A stretch of 64,000 nucleotides of DNA from Sphaerisporangium fuscum (GTDB lineage: Bacteria > Actinomycetota > Actinomycetes > Streptosporangiales > Streptosporangiaceae): NCBI RefSeq assembly GCF_018531465.1, contig NZ_JAHDTF010000038.1, positions 1 through 64,000 of the forward strand, read 5' to 3'. The notes beneath the pieces were generated by a model. That model searched no databases. It saw only the letters and a program-made list of their open reading frames with translations, and had not been told where the DNA came from. The position numbers and the translations under genes are program-made. This document shows positions 18,501 through 26,570 of the stretch, piece by piece; positions within the stretch are counted from its first letter, which is position 1, and each line of letters begins with the position of its first letter.

Positions 18501-18539
18501 CCTAGGACTCCTAGGCGTAAACCTAATATACCTAGGTTT
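18501..18539. promoter_or_regulatory. Tandem palindromic operator-like sites before the hydrolase gene
   Basis: Twelve bases upstream of the hydrolase start lies a perfect palindrome CCTAGGA-C-TCCTAGG (18501-18515). An inverted repeat AAACCTA/TAGGTTT (18519-18525 and 18533-18539) with a 7-base gap comes just beyond it. The repeated core CCTAGG in an AT-richer stretch suggests a dimeric repressor bound over the promoter. The regulator is not identified; the adjacent MarR is one candidate. Confidence 0.5.
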
Positions 18540-18589
18540 CGCGGGCATGGGCGAGCCGCTTTCCGGGTCCGTGCGACGGCCCGGAGGGA

Positions 18590-19132
18590 TCAGGAGCCGT
18601 TCTCGCCCGAGTCGAAGGGGGCGAGGATGGTGCGCAGGAGGGTGGCGAGGGTCTGCTGGTCGGCGGGGGCGAGGCCGGCGAGGAGCTCGTGTTCGCGTCT
18701 GAGCAGGTCGGCGAAGGCCTCGTCGACGCGCTCGCGGCCGAGGTCGGTGAGCGAGACGAGCACGCCGCGCCGATCCTCGGGGTCGGGGCGCCGCCGTACG
18801 AGCCGGGCGGCGGCCAGCCGGTCGATGCGGTTGGTCATGGTGCCGGAGGTGACGAGCGTGGCGCGCAGCAGGGCGCCGGGGCTCAGCTCGTACGGCTCAC
18901 CGGCGCGCCGGAGCGTGGTGAGGACGTCGAACTCCCACGGCTCCAGGCCGTGCTCGGCGAAGGACGCCCGACGGGCGCGGTCGAGGTGCTTGGCCAGGCG
19001 GGACACCCGGCTGAGCACGTGGAGGGGTGACACGTCGAGGTCGGGACGCTCGCGCCGCCAGGACGTGACGAGCTCGTCCACCTCGTCACGCAGGGTGTCG
19101 TCCCCGGTCACATCTCGTCGCCGCGCCGTCAT
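18590..19132 (-). CDS. MarR family transcriptional regulator
   Basis: The protein has 180 residues. A central winged helix-turn-helix (about 60-130) contains ELSPGALLRATLVTSGTMTNRIDRLAAARLVRR and the wing DPEDRRGVLVSLTDLGR, both typical of MarR proteins. The flanking helices form the dimer domain. It is divergent from a methyltransferase gene, and the short spacer (19133-19189) holds two near-identical 14-bp palindromes. It therefore very likely represses itself and the methyltransferase/VOC pair until a ligand binds. The ligand is unknown. Confidence 0.92.
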   Translation of the reverse strand: MTARRRDVTGDDTLRDEVDELVTSWRRERPDLDVSPLHVLSRVSRLAKHLDRARRASFAEHGLEPWEFDVLTTLRRAGEPYELSPGALLRATLVTSGTMTNRIDRLAAARLVRRRPDPEDRRGVLVSLTDLGRERVDEAFADLLRREHELLAGLAPADQQTLATLLRTILAPFDSGENGS

Positions 19133-19147
19133 GTGGCCGAGTCTATC

Positions 19148-19200
19148 TCTCTTGACATCGAGACACCTGTGTCGCTTAGATTTATCTTGATGTCAAGAGA
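19148..19200. promoter_or_regulatory. Paired MarR operator-like palindromes
   Basis: Two 14-bp sites of the form TCTTGA-N2-TCAAGA are present: TCTTGACATCGAGA (19150-19163, one mismatch) and TCTTGATGTCAAGA (19185-19198, perfect). Taken together, TCTCTTGACATC (19148-19159) and GATGTCAAGAGA (19189-19200) are exact reverse complements. GACACCTGTGTC lies between them and is itself palindromic. The second site covers the predicted ATG of the methyltransferase (19190), so bound repressor would block transcription initiation. Confidence 0.7.
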
Positions 19201-19972
19201 TATTTGGGATCCGGCGGTCTACGGCCGGTACGCCGACGAGCGTGCCCGCCCGTTCTTCGAGCTGACCGCCCGCATCCACGCCGCACACCCCACCTACGTC
19301 GTCGACCTCGGCTGCGGGACGGGCGAGCTGACCGCCGAGCTGAGCCGCCGCTGGCCCGGCGCCGCCGTCCACGGCGTCGACTCCTCGCCCGCCATGATCG
19401 ACAAGGCCCCCGAGGGTCCCACCTTCAGCGTCGGCGACATCCGCTCGTGGCGTCCCGGGCGGCCGGTCGACGTGATCGTCTCCAACGCGGCCCTGCACTG
19501 GGTGCCCGAGCATCGTGAGCTGCTGCCGCGCTGGATCGCCGAGCTCAACCCCGGGGGATGGCTCGCCTTCCAGGTGCCCGGCAACCACGGCGCGCCGAGC
19601 CATGCCCTGGTCAGGGAGCTGTGCCTTTCGGAGGCGTGGAAGGACGAGCTCGCCGGCCTGGTGGGCCCCGAGCCCGTCGACCGCCCCGAGGGGTATCTCG
19701 ACCTGCTCGCCGGGCTCGGGTGCGAGGTCGACGCCTGGGAGACCACCTACGTCCACGTGCTGCACGGTGAGGACGCCGTCCTGAACTGGATCCGGGGCAC
19801 CGCGCTGCGGCCGATGCTCGACCGCCTGGACCCGGGCAGGCGTGAGACGTTCCTGGCCGACTGTGCGCGGCTGCTCGACCGGGCCTATCCGCGCAGGTCC
19901 TACGGTACGGCGTTCCCGTTCCGCCGCGTCTTCGTCGTCGCGCGGAAGCCGGAGGAAGAGGGGGCCGGGTGA
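19190..19972 (+). CDS. SAM-dependent methyltransferase, trans-aconitate 2-methyltransferase-like
   Basis: This is a class I methyltransferase of 260 residues. SAM motif I is VVDLGCGTGELTAEL (about 37-51), followed by GVDSSPAMI, the FSVGDI strand and VIVSNAALHWVPEH. This last feature and the C-terminal region (LNWIRGTALRPMLDRL) match the Tam family, which methylates trans-aconitate and related acids. ATG 19190 (MSRDIWDPAVYGRYADERARP) fits the usual Tam start. A longer frame from 19133 runs through the operator. It overlaps the VOC gene by four bases and is controlled, by inference, by the divergent MarR. Confidence 0.9.
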   Translation: MSRDIWDPAVYGRYADERARPFFELTARIHAAHPTYVVDLGCGTGELTAELSRRWPGAAVHGVDSSPAMIDKAPEGPTFSVGDIRSWRPGRPVDVIVSNAALHWVPEHRELLPRWIAELNPGGWLAFQVPGNHGAPSHALVRELCLSEAWKDELAGLVGPEPVDRPEGYLDLLAGLGCEVDAWETTYVHVLHGEDAVLNWIRGTALRPMLDRLDPGRRETFLADCARLLDRAYPRRSYGTAFPFRRVFVVARKPEEEGAG

Positions 19973-20328
19973 TCGTCGGACTGCACCACGTACAGCTCGC
20001 CGCCCCGGCGGGCAGCGAGCCGCGGCTGCGCGCGTTCTACGTGGGCGTCCTCGGGCTGGCCGAGGTGCCCAAACCGCCCGATCTGGCCCGGCGGGGCGGG
20101 GTGTGGTTCCGCGGGCCGGGTGTCGAACTGCACCTCGGCGTCGAGGAGGACTTCCGGCCCGCCCGCAAGGCGCATCCCGGGCTGCTGGTCGCCGACCTGC
20201 CCGCGCTGGTGGCCCGGCTCGCCGAGGCCGGGATCGAGGCGCGTCCGGACGCCCTGCTGCCCGGCTTCAATCGTTGTTACGTGGACGACCCGGTGGGCAA
20301 TCGGATCGAGCTTCTGGAGCCCGAGTAG
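19969..20328 (+). CDS. VOC (glyoxalase/bleomycin-resistance fold) family protein
   Basis: The single-repeat VOC protein has 119 residues. It starts LHHVQLAAPAGSE, with RAFYVGVLGL and a C-terminal YVDDPVGNRIELLE strand carrying the metal-ligand glutamate (IELLEPE). The expected N-terminal metal ligand H6 is present. Members bind or transform small molecules as dimers. The start is a GTG that overlaps the methyltransferase stop as GTGA, so the two are co-translated. The specific substrate is unknown; it may share the MarR-controlled detoxification role. Confidence 0.88.
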   Translation: MIVGLHHVQLAAPAGSEPRLRAFYVGVLGLAEVPKPPDLARRGGVWFRGPGVELHLGVEEDFRPARKAHPGLLVADLPALVARLAEAGIEARPDALLPGFNRCYVDDPVGNRIELLEPE

Positions 20329-20422
20329 AACCGGATCAGAGCGGTATAAGTCTCCCCTGGCCAGCGACTATTAGCGTTAAATGACGACATAAGTGTTCAA
20401 AGCGGGCGGCAGGGGAGCGGGG

Positions 20423-21904
20423 ATGGCCATCGAGATCGAGGACAAGTTCGACGTCCCACCGGATTTCACGATTCCTGATCTCGCTACCGTGCCCGGCTGC
20501 GCGGAAGCGGTCGAACTGGTGAGCCATCGCCTGGTCGCGGTGTACTTCGACACCGCCGACCTGCGCCTCGCCGCCCGGGGGATCACCCTGCGACGCCGGC
20601 GCGGAGGCGAGGACGCCGGGTGGCACCTGAAGCTTCCCAAGGCCAAGGGGGTGCGCAACGAGATAACCCACCCGCTGACCCGCAGCGCGAAGATCGTGCC
20701 CCGCGAGCTCGCCGAACTCGTCCGGGCCCAGACCCGGGGCGAGCCGCTCGTGCCCGTCGCCGAGCTCGAGACCGTGCGCAAGGTGACCAGCCTGCGCGAC
20801 CCCGAGGGACGGCAACTGCTGGAGGTCGCCGACGACAACGTCAAGGGCACGGTGTTCGGCGAGGAACGGCACGTCGAGCGCTGGCGGGAGGTCGAGGCCG
20901 AGCTGACCGGCGGGGACCCCAAGCTGCTCAGACGCGTCGGCAAGGCGTTGCGCAAGGCCGGCGCCACCCCCGCCGGCTCCCAGAGCAAGCTCACCCGCCT
21001 GCTCGGCGACCGTATCCCCGGCACCCCGCGCGTCGAGGCCGAGGAGGGCACGGCGGGGCGGGTCGTGCTCGACTACCTCAGGTCGCAGGTGGAGGCGCTG
21101 ACCGCCCAGGACCCCCAGGTAAGGCAGGCGGAGGAGGACGCCGTCCACAAGATGCGCGTCGCGAGCCGGCGGCTGCGCAGCGCGCTGAAGTCCTTCTCCG
21201 GCGTCGTCGCGGAGACCTCCGCGCTGCAGGACGAGCTGAAGTGGATCGCCAACGTGCTGGGCGAGGTGCGTGACCTGGAGGTCATCCGCGAGCGCTTCGC
21301 CGGGCTCCTCGACGGGCTCGACGCTGAGCTGATCTCAGGGCCGGTGCGGACGCGACTCGGCGACGACCTGGCCGGGCGCGAGCGGGAGGCGTACGGGCGC
21401 GCGAGGCAGGCCATGAGCGGCGAGCGCTACTACGCCCTGCTCGACCGGCTCGACACGCTGCTGGTCAGCCCTCCGCTGACCCCGCTCGCCGCCAAGAAGG
21501 CCGACAAGGTGCTCAGGCCGGTGGCCGACAAGAGCTGGGATCGCGTGGTCAAGGCGTACGACCGAGCCCAGGCCATCGAGGACACCGAGCAGCGCGAGAT
21601 CGCCATGCACGACGTCCGCAAGGCGGCCAAGCGGGCGCGCTACACCGCCGAGGCCCTCGAATCCCTGCTGCCGGAGTTGTCCTCCGAGGTGGCCACGCGC
21701 GCCAAGGCCGTGCAGGAGGTCCTGGGCCTGTACCAGGACGGCGTCGTCGCCCAGCAGATCCTCCTGGAGGAGGCCGGCAGGGCCCGGGACGCCGGAGAGG
21801 ACACCTTCACCTACGGCGTCCTGATCGGCATAGAACACACCACCGCCACCCGAGCCCACGAAGATTTCCCCGACGTCTGGTCCAAGGTCACCAAGAACAC
21901 CTGA
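20423..21904 (+). CDS. CYTH-CHAD domain protein
   Basis: The protein has 493 residues. The N-terminal CYTH domain (about 1-200) opens with the signature E4-x-E6-x-K8 and has the Arg/Lys-rich tunnel strands (HLKLPKAKGVRNEI, VAELETVRKV). The C-terminal CHAD domain (about 215-490) is helical with conserved histidines and basic runs: HKMRVASRRLRSALKSF and HDVRKAAKRARYTAEALE. CYTH domains act on triphosphates, and CHAD domains bind inorganic polyphosphate. A link to the ppk gene 17 kb away is functional inference only. ATG 20423 has GGGGAG just upstream; a GTG at 20393 is a less likely start. Confidence 0.93.
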   Translation: MAIEIEDKFDVPPDFTIPDLATVPGCAEAVELVSHRLVAVYFDTADLRLAARGITLRRRRGGEDAGWHLKLPKAKGVRNEITHPLTRSAKIVPRELAELVRAQTRGEPLVPVAELETVRKVTSLRDPEGRQLLEVADDNVKGTVFGEERHVERWREVEAELTGGDPKLLRRVGKALRKAGATPAGSQSKLTRLLGDRIPGTPRVEAEEGTAGRVVLDYLRSQVEALTAQDPQVRQAEEDAVHKMRVASRRLRSALKSFSGVVAETSALQDELKWIANVLGEVRDLEVIRERFAGLLDGLDAELISGPVRTRLGDDLAGREREAYGRARQAMSGERYYALLDRLDTLLVSPPLTPLAAKKADKVLRPVADKSWDRVVKAYDRAQAIEDTEQREIAMHDVRKAAKRARYTAEALESLLPELSSEVATRAKAVQEVLGLYQDGVVAQQILLEEAGRARDAGEDTFTYGVLIGIEHTTATRAHEDFPDVWSKVTKNT

Positions 21905-21941
21905 CGTCCCCCTTCTGTGCGCGGTCTCTACGCCACAGCTT

Positions 21942-21969
21942 GGCCGGTCGCAGCCTCACTACACCGGCC
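21942..21969. terminator. Weak hairpin after the CYTH-CHAD gene
   Basis: GGCCGGT (21942-21948) and ACCGGCC (21963-21969) form a perfect 7-bp stem with a 14-base loop, 37 bases past the stop. There is no T-run, so termination is only possible. Confidence 0.3.
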
Positions 21970-21980
21970 CTGCGGCTCCG

Positions 21981-22034
21981 ATTTCGGCGCCGGGTCGGCG
22001 GGAGGGGGTGCGGCGGAGTCGGCGCCGTACGGCG
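21981..22034. repeat. GC-rich dispersed repeat, copy 1
   Basis: This roughly 55-bp element reads TTCGGCGCCG, then CGGCGGGAGGGGGTGCGGCG, then TCGGCGCCGTACGGCGGG. The same order of blocks recurs at 60258-60317 and 60420-60479, and inverted at 62502-62560. The element has internal dyads around CGGCGCCG and always lies between genes. The 67 bases between its end and the SDR start are not otherwise assigned. Confidence 0.6.
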
Positions 22035-22100
22035 GGGAGTGGGAGGGGCCGGCGGCGTGGTGGCGTGAAATGTGGGGGCCGGTCCGGTGATCTTGGAGAT

Positions 22101-22862
22101 ATGAGACTCACCGGTGCACGGGTGCTGATCACCGGCGCGTCCTCCGGCGTGGGGGCGGCGACCGCGCGGCTCATGGCCGGGACGGGCGCCCGGTTGCTGC
22201 TGGCGGGACGCGACCGGGCGCGGCTGGAGGCGGTCGCCGCCGAGGCCGGCGGGCAGCCCCTGGTCGCCGACCTCACCACCGATGTCGCGGCCCTCGCCGA
22301 GCGCGCCGGCCACGTCGACGTACTGGTCAACAACGCCGGCGCCGGATGGGCGGGCCCCTTCCAGAGGATGCCGGCGACCGCGGTGGACGCGCTGGTGGAC
22401 GTCAACCTGGCCGCCCCGATCCGGCTGACCCGCCTCCTCCTGCCCGCGATGGTCGAGGCCGGCCGGGGGCACGTGGCCTTCGTCGCCTCGATCGCCGGGG
22501 CCATCGGAGTCGGGCACGAGGCGGTGTACTCCGCCACCAAGGCGGGGCTGCTCGTCTTCGCCGAGGCCCTGCGCGACGAGCTGCGCCCGATACCGTCACG
22601 TGGAGGTGTCGGCGTGTCGGTCGTGCTTCCCGGCGTGGTCGACACGCCCTTCTTCGAACGGCGCGGCACACCGTACGGCCGCCGCCGCCCCGTTCCGATC
22701 CCGCCGCAGCGGGTGGCACGGGCTATCGTGGCGGCGATCGAGCACGACCGGCCCGAGACGTACGTGCCGGCCTGGCTGCGCCTGCCGGCCCGCCTGCGCG
22801 GCGCCGCGCCGGGGCCGTTCCGGCGGCTGGCGACCGCCTTGGGCGGCGCCCGCGGCTCCTGA
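22101..22862 (+). CDS. Short-chain dehydrogenase/reductase (SDR)
   Basis: The protein has 253 residues. It has the Rossmann motif GASSGVG (13-19), the NNAGAG strand and the active-site pair Y143-x3-K147 in YSATKAG, with the catalytic serine in VASIAG upstream. The arginine after the second strand (AGRDRARL) suggests NADP preference. A basic, proline-rich C-terminal tail (about 200-253) may contact membrane, as in SDRs that act on lipids. ATG 22101 has GGAG at a good distance, and the frame that opens at 22008 is non-coding upstream. The 3' end of the gene runs into a 33-bp tandem repeat. Confidence 0.92.
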   Translation: MRLTGARVLITGASSGVGAATARLMAGTGARLLLAGRDRARLEAVAAEAGGQPLVADLTTDVAALAERAGHVDVLVNNAGAGWAGPFQRMPATAVDALVDVNLAAPIRLTRLLLPAMVEAGRGHVAFVASIAGAIGVGHEAVYSATKAGLLVFAEALRDELRPIPSRGGVGVSVVLPGVVDTPFFERRGTPYGRRRPVPIPPQRVARAIVAAIEHDRPETYVPAWLRLPARLRGAAPGPFRRLATALGGARGS

Positions 22863-22990
22863 GGCGGCCGGATCACGGCGACCCGCGGCTCCTGACGCGG
22901 CCGGATCACGCTGACCAGCGGCTCCTGACGCGGCCGGATCATGGTGATCCGTGGCTGACGCGGCCGGGACCACGGCGATCCGCGGCTCGG
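22853..22990. repeat. 33-bp tandem repeat, about four units
   Basis: Units start at 22853, 22886, 22919 and 22952. The first three are exactly 33 bases and read CGGCTCCTGA(C/G)GCGGCCGG followed by ATCA(C/T)GSTGAYC. The fourth is about 31 bases and more diverged, and a fifth start CGGCTCGGGACG follows. The first unit includes the SDR stop codon. The repeat fills most of the spacer before the molybdopterin oxidoreductase gene. Confidence 0.75.
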
Positions 22991-23041
22991 GACGCCCCTG
23001 AGCCCGAGGTTGCCGACCGTGGCACCGGGTATCGGCCGGGT

Positions 23042-24124
23042 ATGGGGGCATGGGGCAAGAGGGACGACATGCTGGTGCACGAGTGGGAGCCGTTCAACGC
23101 CGAATCCCCTCGTCACGCGCTCGCCGGACGGCTGACCACCGGCGTGGAGAGCTTCTACAGCCGTAACCACGGCCCGATCCCGCACATCGACCCCGACGCC
23201 TGGCGGCTTCGGGTGGACGGCCTGGTGGACCGGCCTCTGACGCTGTCGCTGGGCGAGTTGCGGGAGCGGTTCGCGGCGCGGGAGATCATGGCGACCCTGC
23301 AGTGCGCCGGCAACCGCAGGCAGGGACTGATCGAGGTCCGGGACATCCCCGGGGAGGACCCCTGGGGGCCGGGCGCCACCTCCACCGCCCTGTGGACGGG
23401 CGTACCTCTGGCGGATGTGCTCGCCGCGGCGGGCCTGCGAGCCGGTGCCGAGCATGTCGCCTTCTCGGCGCCCGACGTCTCACTGCTCGCGGACCCTCCC
23501 CAGCCCTACGGCGGGTCGATCCCACTGACCAAGGCGATCTCCGGTGAGGTTCTGCTGGCCTGGGGGATGAACGGCAGGCCGCTGCCCCAGGCGCACGGAG
23601 CCCCGCTGCGGGTCGTCGTCCCGGGCTGGATCGGCGCGCGGAGCGTGAAGTGGCTGCGAGAGATCACCGTGCAGGCCGAGCCGTCCGCGAACTACTTCCA
23701 GGCCACCGCCTATCGCCTGGTACCCCCGGAAGCGCAGGCCGGTCCGGGGGTGGGTGTCTCCCTCGGCCCCGTCGCCCTCAACTGCGACATCCTCCGCCCC
23801 GACGGCACCGCCCCCGTACCGCCGGGCCCGACGGAGGTCACCGGCTACGCGTACGCCGGTGACGACCGCAGTGTGGTGCGGGTGGACGTCTCGCTGGACG
23901 GCGGCCGCACCTGGGAGCAGGCCGAGCTCGACGCCCCCGTGAGCCCCTGGTCATGGCAGCACTGGCGCCTCACGGTCGATCTACCGCCCGGTGAGACGGT
24001 GCTCACCGCGCGGGCCTGGGATTCCACGGCCGCGACCCAGCCCGAGTCTCCCGCCTCGGTGTGGAATCCCAAGGGGTACGTCAACAATTCCTGGGCCCGT
24101 CTCCACGTCACCGCGACGCCCTGA
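23042..24124 (+). CDS. Molybdopterin-dependent oxidoreductase, sulfite-oxidase family
   Basis: The protein has 360 residues. The molybdopterin-binding domain (about 30-240) has SRNHGPIP, LQCAGNRRQG with the molybdenum-ligand cysteine C88, and GAxWTGVPL. It is followed by a Mo-co dimerisation domain (about 250-357) ending in NPKGYVNNSW. This matches the sulfite oxidase/nitrate reductase fold. No heme b5 domain and no Tat signal peptide are visible, so it is a stand-alone cytoplasmic form with an unknown acceptor. ATG 23042 follows a GGGT-rich stretch. A frame open from 22346 is the shadow of the SDR gene. Confidence 0.9.
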   Translation: MGAWGKRDDMLVHEWEPFNAESPRHALAGRLTTGVESFYSRNHGPIPHIDPDAWRLRVDGLVDRPLTLSLGELRERFAAREIMATLQCAGNRRQGLIEVRDIPGEDPWGPGATSTALWTGVPLADVLAAAGLRAGAEHVAFSAPDVSLLADPPQPYGGSIPLTKAISGEVLLAWGMNGRPLPQAHGAPLRVVVPGWIGARSVKWLREITVQAEPSANYFQATAYRLVPPEAQAGPGVGVSLGPVALNCDILRPDGTAPVPPGPTEVTGYAYAGDDRSVVRVDVSLDGGRTWEQAELDAPVSPWSWQHWRLTVDLPPGETVLTARAWDSTAATQPESPASVWNPKGYVNNSWARLHVTATP

Positions 24125-24198
24125 CCGACAATGGGCCTCGCTTCGCTCGGACTGTGTTTTCTCAGGAGCTTCACTCCCGTACCTAAGCTCACAGCCCC

Positions 24199-24351
24199 AT
24201 GAGATGGCACTACCAGAAGTCGCTTGTGGGGGCATCCGAGGGGCGGTCGTGGCTGATCGAGGAGAGAGACGCCCCAGAGGGTCGCCGATTCGCGGTAGAC
24301 GCGCGTTTCCAGCTCGCCATGGCAAAAAGAAAGCCTCGCATCGTAGCCTGA
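24199..24351 (+). CDS. Small hypothetical protein (50 residues)
   Basis: A short frame MRWHYQKSLVG ... RKPRIVA lies 34 bases before the XRE regulator. Its composition (Trp, His, Tyr, mixed charges, WLIEERDAPEGRR) looks like a real soluble polypeptide and not a GC-rich shadow. No ribosome site precedes the ATG, so it may be leaderless or wrongly started. No family was recognised. The bases between 24125 and 24198 hold nothing clear. Confidence 0.4.
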   Translation: MRWHYQKSLVGASEGRSWLIEERDAPEGRRFAVDARFQLAMAKRKPRIVA

Positions 24352-24384
24352 AGCCGTCGACTCTTCAAAAGAGGGCAGGGCTGT

Positions 24385-25614
24385 ATGAACGGCGGTACCA
24401 TGCCGGTGAATTTCGGCGACCGAGTCAGGTTTTTCCGGAAGCGAGCCGGAATGACCCGCGAAGTGCTTGCTGGGCAAATCGGCAAATCCGCGTCCTGGCT
24501 CAAAGCCGTCGAACAAGGACGTCTACAGCAGCAGCCACGGCTGCCCATTCTTCTGCAGCTCGCTGAGGCCCTGCGCATCCGGAACCTAGCCGATCTGACC
24601 GGCGACCAGTCCATGCCGGTTCGGATGTTCACTGGGCCGGGGCACCCAGCCCTTGATGCTGTACGTCGTGCCATCAACGACTTGCCGCTGACCCCTCAGG
24701 GCACCGTGCAGCCCCTCACGCACCTTCGCGCACGTCTGGACGCTGCTTGGCGCGCCCGGCACGCCTCCCCGGACCACCGTACGACCCTCGGCGCCCTCTT
24801 GCCCGATCTCGTTCGCGACACCCAGCTCGCCGCGGCCATGTACCGAGACGCGAGCCGGCGCCTGGCGCTCGCCCTACTCGCCGAGGTGTACGGGCTGACG
24901 CAGATGTTCGTCGCCTACCAACCCGCGGCCGACCTGCTGTGGCGGGTCGCCGAGCGCGGCATGCTCGCCGCCCAGGAGTCGGAAGACCCGCTCGCATTGT
25001 CGTGCGCGGTGTGGTTCCTGGCCCAAGCCCATCGTGACGCCGGTGACTTCGATGCGGCCCAGGAGATCAATGAGCAAGGACTGCGAGTAATCGAGTCACA
25101 GCTCGATGCCGAGGGGATCGACCTTCTGGCGATGCGCGGTGCCCTGCGCTTCGAGCTGGCGTTCACCGCGGCCCGGGTCGGCAAGTCCGGGGACGCCTGG
25201 CGGCACTGGGAGGAGGCCAGGCGTGTGGCTGAGCGACTACCAGCGGACTACTACCAACCGTGGACGTCTTTCTCGCGGGTGGTGATGGCCGCGCATGCTG
25301 TCACGGTGGCTGTTGAACTCCATCAGGGCGGCGAGTCCGCCCGTCAGGCGGCATGGGCGATCAATGCGGCGATCCCCTCACGGCCGCGCCGAGGACGTCA
25401 CCTCATCGAGGTCGCACGGGCGCATCATCTGCAGCGCGACGAGGCGGCGGTCATCAAGACCCTGGACCTGGCCCATGCGACGGCTCCAGAGACAATCCGG
25501 TACAACGGGTACGCGCGGCGCATGACGGTGGAGATCGCCGAGACCGGCCCTGCTCATTTGCGATTTCGGGCCCGTAGCCTCGCGAACGAAATAGGGCTTG
25601 TGGTCCAGCCGTAA
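24385..25614 (+). CDS. XRE-family regulator with TPR-like helical domain
   Basis: The protein has 409 residues. The N-terminal helix-turn-helix (about 8-65) contains VRFFRKRAGMTREVLAGQIGKSASWLKAVEQGR, typical of XRE repressors. The rest is alpha-helical with tetratricopeptide-like repeats (for example WFLAQAHRDAGDFDAAQEINEQGL), as in actinomycete XRE-TPR regulators that respond to peptides or small ligands. It heads an accessory patch that is visibly less GC-rich than the flanking housekeeping genes. Small proteins follow. It may be started at the second methionine (MPVNFGDRV, residue 6). Confidence 0.87.
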   Translation: MNGGTMPVNFGDRVRFFRKRAGMTREVLAGQIGKSASWLKAVEQGRLQQQPRLPILLQLAEALRIRNLADLTGDQSMPVRMFTGPGHPALDAVRRAINDLPLTPQGTVQPLTHLRARLDAAWRARHASPDHRTTLGALLPDLVRDTQLAAAMYRDASRRLALALLAEVYGLTQMFVAYQPAADLLWRVAERGMLAAQESEDPLALSCAVWFLAQAHRDAGDFDAAQEINEQGLRVIESQLDAEGIDLLAMRGALRFELAFTAARVGKSGDAWRHWEEARRVAERLPADYYQPWTSFSRVVMAAHAVTVAVELHQGGESARQAAWAINAAIPSRPRRGRHLIEVARAHHLQRDEAAVIKTLDLAHATAPETIRYNGYARRMTVEIAETGPAHLRFRARSLANEIGLVVQP

Positions 25615-25768
25615 CGAGGGGACACATTCCGTGTCTCCACGTCAGAGCAGGTAGACCTACGGTCGCTCGCATGGCTCACGTGACGTAACCCTAACGTCAC
25701 ATAAACGGGCTCACCGAGGCGGTGCAACGCATCGGCGATCCCTCGATCGGACGACGGAGGTCCGACCC

Positions 25769-26068
25769 ATGCGAAAGCCTAGAGTTGCCCGCCCCCGAGG
25801 AAGACATCGGCTGGGCGTACAGCCTGCCCCTAGTCCGTCGCGACAGTGGGATCATGCAAAGAAGGCCGCCGCCGCCCAGCTCGATCAGCTGGAACCAGGA
25901 TGGCTGATCCTCTATGGCACCCACAGTCGCCGGTTCGTAGCCATGGCGAGCTGGGTCACCAGAGGCCCCGTAAGGGTGGAGGCCTCCACGATTGGGGAGC
26001 TGTGCGACCTCATGCGCGAGGCCGAGCTTGAGGAGATGGCAGTCGCGCTTCTTGTGAGGGCCGCATGA
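25769..26068 (+). CDS. Small protein of an XRE-associated family, function unknown
   Basis: The protein has 99 residues. The N-terminal third is basic and disordered. The C-terminal two thirds has a compact pattern (QLEPGWLILYGTHSRRFVAMASW ... ELCDLMREAELEE) seen in small proteins encoded beside actinomycete XRE regulators; this is recalled, not searched. Its stop overlaps the start of the next gene as ATGA. The 154 bases before it (25615-25768) hold no feature I can support. Confidence 0.6.
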   Translation: MRKPRVARPRGRHRLGVQPAPSPSRQWDHAKKAAAAQLDQLEPGWLILYGTHSRRFVAMASWVTRGPVRVEASTIGELCDLMREAELEEMAVALLVRAA

Positions 26069-26379
26069 CCGGTCCGGATGAGCACGGGCCAGGGGCCATC
26101 GAGCGCGCCGATGAGGACGGAGTGCTGTGGACATGGGCGGCTGACGACTTCGCCGGCCGCGGCGTGCTCGGTGTGACGACTACCAGGCTGCGCGCGCGTC
26201 TGGCGCTCCTGGAGGCACTGGGCACCATGCCGGAGCGCGGCCACGGGACGATCCGCCCTGCCGAGCTGGACATCTACGCACACCCTTATCCGTGCTATCG
26301 GTACGGCCCCGTCGTGATGCACGCGCGCCGAGACCGGAACAGTGGGGTCATCGTCATCGCAGAAGGTACATGCCCTTGA
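26065..26379 (+). CDS. Small hypothetical protein co-translated with the preceding gene
   Basis: This acidic 104-residue protein has no membrane segment or signal peptide. An aromatic-rich C-terminal section (DIYAHPYPCYRYGPVVMHARRDRNSGVIVIAEG) resembles a small beta-rich domain. The ATGA overlap with the upstream gene implies a shared transcript and coupled translation. No function was recognised. The spacer 26380-26570 beyond it holds nothing I can assign. Confidence 0.6.
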   Translation: MTGPDEHGPGAIERADEDGVLWTWAADDFAGRGVLGVTTTRLRARLALLEALGTMPERGHGTIRPAELDIYAHPYPCYRYGPVVMHARRDRNSGVIVIAEGTCP

Positions 26380-26570
26380 CCTGGAACAACCAAGTCACTC
26401 GGACCTGCGGAGACGTACAGCGTCACGCCCCATTGCTCTGTGGCGGTCGAAAGCTTCGCCCGGCGAAGCCAACCCAGCGGATCGGGCAAAGCTTGAGGCG
26501 GGCGGAAGCTCTGAATAAAGCAGTCCGAGCGGAGCGAGGCCCTTATTCGCCGTCGCGGCAGGTCATGCCT

